14,014 nt of DNA from DATLHO01 sp035539855 (GTDB lineage: Bacteria > Bacteroidota > Ignavibacteria > OLB7). How positions within the stretch are numbered: the first letter of the stretch is position 1; each line of letters starts with the position of its first letter. Below the pieces are notes generated by a model that did not search any database, was not told where the DNA came from, and saw only the letters and a program-made list of their open reading frames with translations. The translations under genes and the position numbers were made by a program. Of this stretch, positions 7,405-13,228 are shown piece after piece. The stretch spans positions 1 through 14,014 of the forward strand of contig DATLHO010000117.1 in NCBI GenBank assembly GCA_035539855.1, given 5' to 3'.

Positions 7405-8616
7405 ATGGATTCCCGACCCACCGTTCTCTGCATCGTCGGCGCGCTGTTCGGGCGGCCCTTTCTCTTCGAGGCGAAACGACTCGGGTGGAAGGTGTGCCTG
7501 TTGACCGAGGAGAAACTCCTGAAGGAGGCATGGCCGCGCGAGCAGATCGATGAGCTCTTCGCCGTTCCCGATCTCTACGACGAGAAGGTCGTCAAGAACG
7601 TCGTCACCTATCTGGCGCGCACCCGACGCTTCGACAAGATCGTCGGCCTCGGAGAGTTCGACATCGAGGTCGCGGCAGCCCTGCGCGAGCACATGCGCTC
7701 GCCGGGCATGGGAGAGACGACCGCGCGCTACGTGCGCGACAAGCTCGCGATGCGCGAGAAGACGCAGGCCGACGGCATCGCGGTGCCGGAGTTCTGTCGG
7801 GTGCTCAACTACGACGAGCTCAACGAGTTCTTCGACCGCGTCGAGGGACCGTACATGTTCAAGCCGCGCATGGGCGCATCGGCCTTCAAGATCTCGAAAC
7901 TCTTCGATCGCTCCGAGCTCTGGCCCAAGCTCGACGAGCTCGGCGACAAGCAGTCGAGCTATCTGCTCGAGAAGTTCATCCCCGGCGATCTCTACCATGT
8001 CGACTCGCTCGTGAGCGACCGCAAGGTCGTCTACGCCTCGGTCTCGAAGTACGGCGTGCCGATGCTCGACCTCAACGAGTCGGGCGGGATCTTCACCTCG
8101 CGGATGCTCGAGCAGGGCACACCCGACGAGGTCGCACTGCAGGAGCTCAACAAGCGCGTGATGAAGAGTCTCGGCCTGGTCTGGGGATGCACCCACATCG
8201 AGTACATCAAGAGTCGCGAGACCGGCGAGTTCTTCTTCCTCGAGGCCGCAGCGCGCGTCGGTGGCGCACGCATCCCCGACATCATCTGGCACGCGACCGG
8301 CCTCTGCCTGTGGCACGAGTGGGCGAAGATCGAGCTCAAGGCGAAGGGCGAGCGCTACAAGCTCCCGAAGCTGCGCAAGGAGTACGGTGGCGGCATCTTC
8401 ACGCTCGCGAAGCAGGAGGAGCCGGACCTCTCGTCGTACAACGACCCCGAGGTCGCGTGGATCCAGAAGAAGAAGAGCTATGCGGGTTTGATCATGCGCT
8501 CGAGCGACGCCAATCGGATCGACGAGCTCCTGGCGATGTACTACCCGCGCTTCGCGGCGGATTTCCTGGCGCACGTGCCGTACGTCGAGAAGCCCGCGCC
8601 GCAGCCGGCGAGCTGA
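7405..8616 (+). CDS. ATP-grasp domain protein, substrate unknown
   Basis: 403 residues, cytoplasmic. N-terminal pre-ATP-grasp Rossmann-like part (1-100, VLCIVGALFGRPFLFEAKRL). ATP-grasp core (about 110-310): the RDKLAMREK segment at 111-119, the lysine loop FKPRMGASAFKI (Lys153), the adenine-side acidic residue Glu189 in EKFIPGD, Glu266 in THIEYI and Glu280 in FLEAAARVGG. The usual ExN metal triad reads ExA here (Ala282 in place of Asn). A ~90-residue C-terminal part follows. The family couples ATP to carboxylate-amine or carboxylate-thiol ligation, or to carboxylation as in biotin carboxylase. Which reaction occurs here cannot be told. ATG at 7405 has AGG (7397-7399) a few bases upstream. 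It is followed 2 bp later by a DUF309 gene, so an operon is very likely. Confidence 0.88.
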   Translation: MDSRPTVLCIVGALFGRPFLFEAKRLGWKVCLLTEEKLLKEAWPREQIDELFAVPDLYDEKVVKNVVTYLARTRRFDKIVGLGEFDIEVAAALREHMRSPGMGETTARYVRDKLAMREKTQADGIAVPEFCRVLNYDELNEFFDRVEGPYMFKPRMGASAFKISKLFDRSELWPKLDELGDKQSSYLLEKFIPGDLYHVDSLVSDRKVVYASVSKYGVPMLDLNESGGIFTSRMLEQGTPDEVALQELNKRVMKSLGLVWGCTHIEYIKSRETGEFFFLEAAARVGGARIPDIIWHATGLCLWHEWAKIELKAKGERYKLPKLRKEYGGGIFTLAKQEEPDLSSYNDPEVAWIQKKKSYAGLIMRSSDANRIDELLAMYYPRFAADFLAHVPYVEKPAPQPAS

Positions 8617-8618
8617 CG

Positions 8619-9035
8619 ATGCCGCCGAGGAAGCGACGTCCGGAGGAGCTCGCGCTGGTGTTGGAGCCGGCGCTGACACCCGAGCAGTTCGATGTCTGGT
8701 GCGACGCGATCGAGTTGTTCAACGACGGACAGTACTGGCTGGCGCACGAGCAGTGGGAGGAGATCTGGAAGGTGATGGGCGACGATTCCGCCGACGACGC
8801 GGAGATCGTACTGCGCGGTTTCATCCAGCTTGCCGCCGGGCTGCACCTGCTGGGGATCGGCCGTCTCGACGGAGCGCGCAGCAACCTCGAAAAGGCGGCA
8901 CAGAAGTTGGGCCTAGCGCCTTCAGTGTTCATTGGCGTGGACGTCGAGAGCGTGCGCGCGATGATCCCGCTGCAGCTCGGCAGTCTCGCAGTGATGAAGC
9001 GCTTCAGGCTGCGTCGGAACGGTGCCGACGACTGA
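8619..9035 (+). CDS. DUF309 domain protein
   Basis: 138 residues, all-helical, cytoplasmic. The family signature is clear: a helix FNDGQYWLAHEQWEEIWK (about 34-51) with His43, Glu44, Trp46, Glu47 and Trp50, followed by RGFIQLAAGLH (66-76) and GARSNLEKAAQKL (85-97). Members are small proteins of unknown biochemical role; the conserved His/Glu/Trp face suggests a binding or metal site. The ATG at 8619 lies 2 bp after the TGA of the ATP-grasp gene, indicating translational coupling and probably a shared task. The reading frame is open further upstream, but that part overlaps the ATP-grasp gene out of phase and is Arg-rich, so it is not used. Confidence 0.88.
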   Translation: MPPRKRRPEELALVLEPALTPEQFDVWCDAIELFNDGQYWLAHEQWEEIWKVMGDDSADDAEIVLRGFIQLAAGLHLLGIGRLDGARSNLEKAAQKLGLAPSVFIGVDVESVRAMIPLQLGSLAVMKRFRLRRNGADD

Positions 9036-9343
9036 CTCGTAGTTTCCCCGTAGCCGGCGTCGGTGGGCTGCCCGATTGCGGAATCATCGGTCGAAGCAAG
9101 AAAAACGTTTGCATTCGCGGGCAAGAAGCCCTACGTTTGCGACAACGATGATCGTGCGCCTACTCACGGCATCGAAAGTCCTCGGCTGGGCCCCGAGGAG
9201 TTCCCGCCCCCCGGCTCTCCCGAAAACCCATCCCCCTCGAGAAGTATTGGGACGCTACTGTCGCGTCCCGCAGTGCCGCATCGGTGCGTCGCATGCCCTG
9301 GATCGGCTGCGTCCGTCGAGACGAGCGCTCAAATGAATGGGCG

Positions 9344-9406
9344 GTTTCGAGTTGACAGTGCTCGAAACGAATTCCGGGCATCGTCGTTCTGTTGACCTGC
9401 AGAACG
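9344..9406. promoter_or_regulatory. Tandem inverted repeats with TTGAC loops
   Basis: GTTTCGAG (9344-9351) and CTCGAAAC (9361-9368) are perfect 8-bp arms around TTGACAGTG. CGTTCTG (9385-9391) and CAGAACG (9400-9406) are perfect 7-bp arms around TTGACCTG. The centres are about 40 bp apart. TTGACA also matches a sigma-70 -35 box, but no -10 box is evident 17 bp on. They may be operators or RNA hairpins. Confidence 0.5.
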
Positions 9407-9459
9407 GCACAGTCTGACCAGGACAGTTTCATTCAAGGGCTAGCCTGCTCTGGTCGTCC

Positions 9460-9512
9460 GTCGCCATACCCCCTGATTAAAACAAAGGACTGGGCAACCC
9501 TCCGTCAGCGAC
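9460..9512 (+). other. Nested stem-loop in the leader of the secreted HYR-like protein
   Basis: Three co-linear helices nest: GTCG (9460-9463) with CGAC (9509-9512); CTGA (9473-9476) with TCAG (9505-9508); GGA and GGG (9487-9489, 9492-9494) with CCC and TCC (9498-9503). The 5' side has A/C-rich internal loops (9464-9472 and TTAAAACAAA at 9477-9486) facing an almost continuous 3' side. This asymmetric shape is like a structured leader or riboswitch domain, but I match no known class. Confidence 0.35.
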
Positions 9513-9640
9513 CTCCGTGCGCGACCTCGGTCGTGAGCGATCCGCTTTCGTGCCTGCCGAACAATGAAGTGTCAATCACGCATCGCCGACAATTGGGCAT
9601 CGGCGGTTGAAACTTCGATCACTTCCTAACTCATTGTTTC

Positions 9641-9644
9641 GAGG
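9641..9644 (+). promoter_or_regulatory. Ribosome-binding site of the secreted HYR-like protein
   Basis: GAGG lies 9 nt before the ATG at 9654 and supports that start, which is immediately followed by a signal peptide. Confidence 0.6.
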
Positions 9645-9653
9645 CAACCGACA

Positions 9654-10829
9654 ATGGTACTCCGTATTACTTCCGTAATCGCACTGTTCGTGCTCGGCTT
9701 CTTCGTGCCGAACGCGACGACTCTTGCCGCTCCGGCCGCGAATGACCACACCGTGCTCATTCTCGCGTCGTCGGTCGTTGGATCACCGAGTCTCGAGCAG
9801 ATGGCGATTCCGCCTGGCTTCGATGTCGAGCTCGCCACGGACGCTTCGTGGGCCGCGAAGTCGGAGGCCGACTTCGCATCGTATCGCGCGATCATCATCG
9901 GCGATCCGGCCTGCAGTGACGACGTCACGCGCATCTCGGCCGCTGAGGCCAATGCCAACACGTGGGCCGACGCGGTCGACGACAAGCTGCTGATCATCGG
10001 CTCCGACCCGACGTTCCATGCCCCGTATCAGGCTGGCGCGCTCCAGATGGTCAACAACGCCGTTCGCTACGTCGTCGAGGGAACGCTTCCGGGCAAGACC
10101 TCTGCGCTCGTCGTTCTGAGCTGCTACTACAACAACAAGGTCGGCAGTGTACCCGTGCCGGTCCTTGATGGCTTCGGAACGTTCATGGTGAAGTCGAACC
10201 CGAACCATGACGAGACGCACATCGTCGATCCGAGTCATCCGGCGATGTTCGACCTGACCGACGGCTTCAACACGCCGAAGACGATCTCGTACTGGCAGTA
10301 CCCGATGCACGCGCTGTTCACGACGTTCCCTGAGAACTTCGACGTCCTTGCGCAGGCCAAGGCCGAGCCGGGTGGCACCTATGTCAACGAGGTCGATGGT
10401 CAGATCGGCACCCCGTACATTCTCGTTCGTTCCGCTGGCGGCATCGTCGAGGAGCCGTGCGAGGAGATGCCGACGATCTCGCTCGGCGCGGGCGGCGAGA
10501 TGTTCGATCCGGACACCCTCTGGATGCCGAACAAGAAGATGGTCGACATCACGGTGCTCAATCCCGTCGTCACCGGCGAAGGCGTCACGGTCACGCGTGA
10601 AATCACCTGCAGCGAGACTCCGAAGATCCCGTGGACGGTGTTCTACGAGGATGGCGTCGACATCTGGCACTTCAAGCTCCGCGCCGACCGCAATGGTGCC
10701 GCGTCGCCTGAGACCCATTCGCCGCGCATCTACACGATCACGTACACGGCGACCGACGCCTGCGGAAACGTCGCGACGGCGACCGGCCAGGTCATCGTGT
10801 CGCACGATCAGAAGAGCAAGAAGAAGTAG
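9654..10829 (+). CDS. Secreted protein with amidotransferase-like N-terminal domain and HYR-like C-terminal domain
   Basis: 391 residues. The signal peptide (1 to about 25-28; core TSVIALFVLGFFVP) has an Ala-rich cleavage region. The first mature domain (about 31-262) has alternating hydrophobic strands and helices (TVLILASSVV, YRAIIIGDPAC, DKLLIIGSDPTF, ALVVLSCYYNN), resembling a flavodoxin/ThuA-like amidotransferase fold; I see no certain catalytic Cys/His pair, so this is a fold-level suggestion. The C-terminal part (about 270-384) is Ig-like; RIYTITYTATDACGNVATAT (359-378) matches the HYR/bacterial Ig signature. Four cysteines at 269, 319, 370 and 157 could form disulfides after export. 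It ends in a Lys-rich tail (KSKKK). A long structured leader precedes it and a strong hairpin follows. Cell-surface or secreted role; exact function unknown. Confidence 0.8.
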   Translation: MVLRITSVIALFVLGFFVPNATTLAAPAANDHTVLILASSVVGSPSLEQMAIPPGFDVELATDASWAAKSEADFASYRAIIIGDPACSDDVTRISAAEANANTWADAVDDKLLIIGSDPTFHAPYQAGALQMVNNAVRYVVEGTLPGKTSALVVLSCYYNNKVGSVPVPVLDGFGTFMVKSNPNHDETHIVDPSHPAMFDLTDGFNTPKTISYWQYPMHALFTTFPENFDVLAQAKAEPGGTYVNEVDGQIGTPYILVRSAGGIVEEPCEEMPTISLGAGGEMFDPDTLWMPNKKMVDITVLNPVVTGEGVTVTREITCSETPKIPWTVFYEDGVDIWHFKLRADRNGAASPETHSPRIYTITYTATDACGNVATATGQVIVSHDQKSKKK

Positions 10830-10846
10830 GGTACGCGACGATGAAT

Positions 10847-10888
10847 CGACACGAAACGGCTCCGCCTCAGGCGGAGCCGTTTCGGTCG
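10847..10888 (+). terminator. Strong stem-loop after the secreted HYR-like protein
   Basis: A perfect 15-bp stem (10852-10866 with 10870-10884, core GGCTCCGCC / GGCGGAGCC) closes a TCA loop. CGAC (10847-10850) and GTCG (10885-10888) add four more pairs beyond one bulged A. It lies 17 nt after the stop at 10829. No T-tract follows, but the stability makes a terminator or 3' protective hairpin likely. Confidence 0.82.
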
Positions 10889-10922
10889 TCATGAACGATT
10901 GAAAAGGCTGACGAGCAAGCAC

Positions 10923-11297
10923 ATGAGAATCTCCTTCTCCGCGGTCATCGCGCTGTTTGCGCTAGCGTTCGGAGCGCTCGCGCCGGCGGCGGCGACGGCT
11001 CAGGTCAACAGGCCGGCGGCGCGCATCAGCGAGATCGCGCCGAACCCGCTCGTTCTCGGCACGACGCGCATCAGCTTCGTGGTGCCGAGCGCCGGCGAGT
11101 ACAACCTGAAGATCTTTACGGTCTCCGGCAGCTTCGTTGCCTCGGTTCTCGAGAGCGAGGCCGCCGGCGGCGGCGAGTTCACGACCGCATGGGATGGGCG
11201 AGCCGCCGACGGCACGCCCGTCGCCAACGGTATCTACTTCTGCCGACTGCAGTTCGGTCGGATAATCCAGGCGATGCCCGTGGTCGTCATGCGATAA
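10923..11297 (+). CDS. Small exported protein consisting of one FlgD/T9SS C-terminal-like Ig domain
   Basis: 124 residues. Signal peptide 1 to about 26 (SAVIALFALAFGALAPAAATA). The rest is a single FlgD-Ig/T9SS type A sorting-like domain: ISEIAPNPLVLGTTRISFVV (35-54), YNLKIFTVSGSFVASV (60-75), FTTAWDGRAADGTPVANGIY (86-105), then FCRLQFGRIIQAMPVVV. In the family this domain sits at the C-terminus of large secreted proteins and marks them for export or surface attachment; here it stands alone. It could be a degenerate remnant, or a small surface or adaptor protein. An in-frame TTG at 10899 would add 8 polar residues; the ATG was chosen because it starts directly at the signal peptide, though its ribosome-binding site (GAG at 10913) is weak. 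A terminator hairpin separates it from the gene upstream. Confidence 0.8.
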   Translation: MRISFSAVIALFALAFGALAPAAATAQVNRPAARISEIAPNPLVLGTTRISFVVPSAGEYNLKIFTVSGSFVASVLESEAAGGGEFTTAWDGRAADGTPVANGIYFCRLQFGRIIQAMPVVVMR

Positions 11298-11368
11298 TCG
11301 ACCGGTCGCGATGGCACGCGTGACACTCGTGCGTCCACCGGCACGGTGCAGACAATGCGCGAAAATCG

Positions 11369-11400
11369 AAGAGGCGCTCCCGATCCGGGAGCGCCTCTTT
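11369..11400. terminator. Bidirectional intrinsic terminator
   Basis: A 14-bp perfect stem (11369-11382 with 11386-11399; core GAGGCGCTCCCG) with an ATC loop is followed by TTT on the plus strand and preceded by GAAAATCGAA, which supplies a T-rich tail on the minus strand. It lies between the convergent stops of the FlgD-like gene (11297) and osmC (11428), and can serve both. Confidence 0.88.
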
Positions 11401-11427
11401 GCGTCTCTGCGTCGACCGTCGGACGGC

Positions 11428-11862
11428 TCAGGCGTTGACCAGGCGGGCGTCGACCTCGATGGTCTCGACCGCGCCGAGCGCACGCGAGATCGGGCAGCCC
11501 TTCTTCGCTCCTTCGGCGAGCTCCTGAAACTGCGCGTCCTCGATGTTCGGCACGACGCCCTCGGTCTCGAGCCGGATACGGGTGATCGTGAAGCCCGCAT
11601 CGGTCTTGTCGAGGAACACGTTCGCCTTGGTGCGCACGCTCGTGGGCACGAAGCCGGCCTTGGCGAGCGCTCCGGAGAACGCCATCGAGAAGCAGCCCGC
11701 ATGCGCGGCGGCAATCAGCTCCTCGGGATTCGACCCCGTCCCCTCTTCGAACCGCGACGAGAACGAGTAGGGTCCCTCGTAGGCGCCGCTCTGAAGCTTC
11801 ATCGTGCCCTTTCCGCTGGGCAGATCTCCCTGCCACTCGGCATTGGCTGAACGAACCGGCAT
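11428..11862 (-). CDS. osmC: OsmC-family organic hydroperoxide reductase
   Basis: 144 residues, matching E. coli OsmC in length and nearly end to end: AEWQGDLPSGKGT (8-20), the RFEEGTGSNPEELIAAAHAG block (37-56), CFSMAF and KKGCPISRALG. The two redox cysteines are Cys57 and Cys123, with the conserved Arg38 that activates the peroxidatic thiol. OsmC-type enzymes reduce organic hydroperoxides in the cytoplasm using thiols, often dihydrolipoyl proteins, and are induced by osmotic or oxidative stress. The start at 11862 is fixed by an excellent ribosome-binding site 7 nt upstream; the 75-residue in-frame extension is Arg-rich and not OsmC-like. It lies 119 bp downstream of the cysteine peptidase on the same strand, and shares a terminator with the convergent FlgD-like gene. 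Confidence 0.95.
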   Translation of the reverse strand: MPVRSANAEWQGDLPSGKGTMKLQSGAYEGPYSFSSRFEEGTGSNPEELIAAAHAGCFSMAFSGALAKAGFVPTSVRTKANVFLDKTDAGFTITRIRLETEGVVPNIEDAQFQELAEGAKKGCPISRALGAVETIEVDARLVNA

Positions 11863-11869
11863 TGCTCTT

Positions 11870-11874
11870 CCTCC
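11870..11874 (-). promoter_or_regulatory. Ribosome-binding site setting the osmC start
   Basis: CCTCC on the plus strand reads GGAGG (in GGAGGAAGAG) on the coding strand, 7 nt before the ATG at 11862. It excludes the longer in-frame start at 12087, which would overlap the peptidase gene. Confidence 0.85.
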
Positions 11875-11981
11875 GCAGTATCGACGTGGTTGTGTGCTGT
11901 TCGAAGCGCTAAGGAACGAAATCGGCGGCAGGCGGCAAAGCACGGTTTCGTCGCAATCGTTCGCAGCGGTCGCGGGTCGGA

Positions 11982-12530
11982 TCACTGCACGATTCGAACG
12001 ATCCAGTGCGCGACCGTCTTCGCAACGAGGTCGCGCGCGTCGTGTTCGATGCGGCCGTGCCGTCGGACACTCTCCTTGCGCGGCCACGGATCACGCACGA
12101 TCAGCGTTCGAATGCGCCGCAGTCCGCGTCGCTCGTCGACGAGCTCGGCGCCCGTCAGCAGGACCGCGTGGTTCATCGTCGGACGACTGCGGTATGAAAG
12201 AAGGATCGGTCGCCGCGCTTCGAGCTCCGCGACGATCGTCGCGGGACTTGGAGCGCCGGGATGCAGTCCGGAAATGACCTGGTAGTGCCGCCCGTTGTAG
12301 TCGATGCCGAAGTGATTGAGCGTCGCGTGCATGTGGTCCATCCCGCCGGGTAGATTCGGCGGCAGGCCTCCGGGCGGTGAGCCGAAGTGCCGGTCGACGA
12401 TCATCTCCTGGCTGACACCGACGCCGTGCATCTCGAAGAGCATCTCGATGCACGCCGCCCAGCACCACATGCCGTTGCGCTGCTGGGCGAAGTGAGGATC
12501 CAGGGCTTCGGCGGGTAGACCGATGTACAT
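11982..12530 (-). CDS. Papain-like cysteine peptidase (C39/C70-like fold)
   Basis: 182 residues. The motif QQRNGMWCWAACIEMLF (16-32) gives oxyanion-hole Gln17 and nucleophile Cys23 in the CWAA context typical of AvrRpt2-like (C70) and related papain-like families. Catalytic His121 lies in MNHAVLLTGAEL and Asp147 in IVRDPWP, completing the triad. A Gly/Pro-rich loop (50-64) sits between. Relatives cleave host or self peptides, or process leader peptides. No signal peptide, propeptide or ABC-transporter domain is visible, so it would be cytoplasmic unless exported by another route. It lies 22 bp downstream of the four-cysteine lipoprotein, with no clear ribosome-binding site of its own, suggesting translation coupled to that gene. 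The substrate is unknown; the neighbour is a candidate partner by context only. Confidence 0.85.
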   Translation of the reverse strand: MYIGLPAEALDPHFAQQRNGMWCWAACIEMLFEMHGVGVSQEMIVDRHFGSPPGGLPPNLPGGMDHMHATLNHFGIDYNGRHYQVISGLHPGAPSPATIVAELEARRPILLSYRSRPTMNHAVLLTGAELVDERRGLRRIRTLIVRDPWPRKESVRRHGRIEHDARDLVAKTVAHWIVRIVQ

Positions 12531-12552
12531 GGTCGATGGTTGCCGGACGCGC

Positions 12553-12939
12553 TCAACGCACGACGCGGTAGTGAATGAAGCGGTCGATGCCGCAGTTGAT
12601 GCACATCCAGCCGGCGGTCGTGTCGAACCCGTACTGCCGCATCCTGTCGTCGGGCGCCTGCAGGGCGACGATGATGTTCGCGGTCGCGCACACGGCCATG
12701 CAGGGGGTGCCGCCGATCGGCGCCCAGAGATCGAGGACGTCGATCTGCCGGCGCAGCAGAACGTCGAGCAGCGAGTCGGCAGGAGTGTCGACGGTCGGAC
12801 GCTGATAAACGCTGGCGGCCAGCGCCGGCACCGACGCGGACGTCACCGTGTCGGGACCGATGGTCGCCGTGCCGCCGGGCTCGGTCGAGCAGCCGGAGAG
12901 CGCGGTCAGAAGAATCAGAAGCATTGCGGCTCGATGCAT
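12553..12939 (-). CDS. Small four-cysteine lipoprotein of unknown function
   Basis: 128 residues. A short signal peptide ends in the lipobox LSGC, lipidated at Cys17. The mature protein has a Thr/Ser/Ala-rich linker (18-50), then about 78 residues with two cysteine pairs: Cys80/Cys84 (CMAVC) and Cys113/Cys116 (CINC, after Trp111). The CxxxC plus CxxC spacing could bind metal or form disulfides in the periplasm. I recognise no family. The ATG at 12939 has GAGG (12946-12949 on the plus strand as CCTC) 6 nt upstream. It heads a probable two-gene unit with the cysteine peptidase, 22 bp downstream. Its promoter must lie in 12940-13228, which includes the 26-bp repeat array. Confidence 0.78.
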   Translation of the reverse strand: MHRAAMLLILLTALSGCSTEPGGTATIGPDTVTSASVPALAASVYQRPTVDTPADSLLDVLLRRQIDVLDLWAPIGGTPCMAVCATANIIVALQAPDDRMRQYGFDTTAGWMCINCGIDRFIHYRVVR

Positions 12940-13001
12940 GCATCACCTCGTGATCGTGGCGGACGAGGGGGTGATACGATCCGCCGGGAACCTACGAAGT
13001 C

Positions 13002-13157
13002 CGCGCGTCATGTACGCCGTCCGGGCTAGCGCGTCATGTACGCTGTCCGGGCTCGCGCGTCGTGTACGCCGTCCGGTCTCGCGCCTCATGTACGCTGTCC
13101 GGGCTCGCGCGTCGTGTACGCTATCCGCGACCGCCCGTCACGTACGCAGTCCGGGCT
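13002..13157. repeat. Six tandem 26-bp repeats in a divergent promoter region
   Basis: Units begin at 13002, 13028, 13054, 13080, 13106 and 13132, with no spacers. The shared core is TGTACGCYGTCCGGGCT, preceded by CGCGCGTCA. The first four copies differ at one to three positions; the fifth and sixth are more diverged. A shortened copy (about 12991-13001) precedes the array and five bases of a further unit follow. Most copies contain the small inverted repeat GCGT-N5-ACGC. The array lies between the divergent starts at 12939 (-) and 13229 (+). It has no unique spacers and is not a CRISPR. Confidence 0.95.
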
Positions 13158-13228
13158 CGCGCCGCTTCGACGCCAGCGGCCCGCGTGCGTATCTTGCACG
13201 ACTGCCACACTACGCGACTTCGAGCACC

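Larger units (their letters stand above)
9036..9653. other. 618-bp non-coding region rich in inverted repeats
   Basis: No open frame here has protein-like composition; the short ones are rich in Ser, Pro and Arg. GC content falls visibly relative to the flanking genes. Local features: direct repeats ACGTTTGC (9105-9112, 9133-9140) flanking the small hairpin GGGC/GCCC (9119-9122, 9128-9131); two hairpins with TTGAC loops (9344-9368, 9385-9406); a discontinuous stem CCAG...CTGG (9418-9453); a nested stem (9460-9512); and CGCCGA/TCGGCG (9584-9589, 9600-9605). It probably holds the 3' end of the ATP-grasp/DUF309 unit and a promoter and long leader for the secreted protein at 9654. Confidence 0.6.

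Noticed and set aside
7393..8679. 428-residue open frame antisense to the ATP-grasp gene
   Set aside because: Long runs of Leu, Arg, Glu and Val without motifs; the opposite strand carries a well-supported enzyme.
9352..9380. Sigma-70 promoter from the TTGACA at 9352
   Set aside because: No acceptable -10 hexamer lies 16-18 bp downstream; the hexamer is the loop of an inverted repeat.
9460..9512. Known riboswitch (c-di-GMP-I, SAM-I, TPP or cobalamin)
   Set aside because: Short similarities such as GGGCAACC do not extend to the conserved cores of these classes as I know them.
9783..10922. 379-residue open frame antisense to the secreted HYR-like gene
   Set aside because: Arg/Asp-rich, motif-free; it runs through the strong terminator hairpin.
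11863..12087. 75-residue N-terminal extension of OsmC
   Set aside because: It is Arg-rich, overlaps the peptidase gene, and a strong ribosome-binding site precedes the internal ATG at 11862.
13002..13157. CRISPR array
   Set aside because: Units abut directly with no unique spacers, the period is 26 bp, and no cas genes are present.
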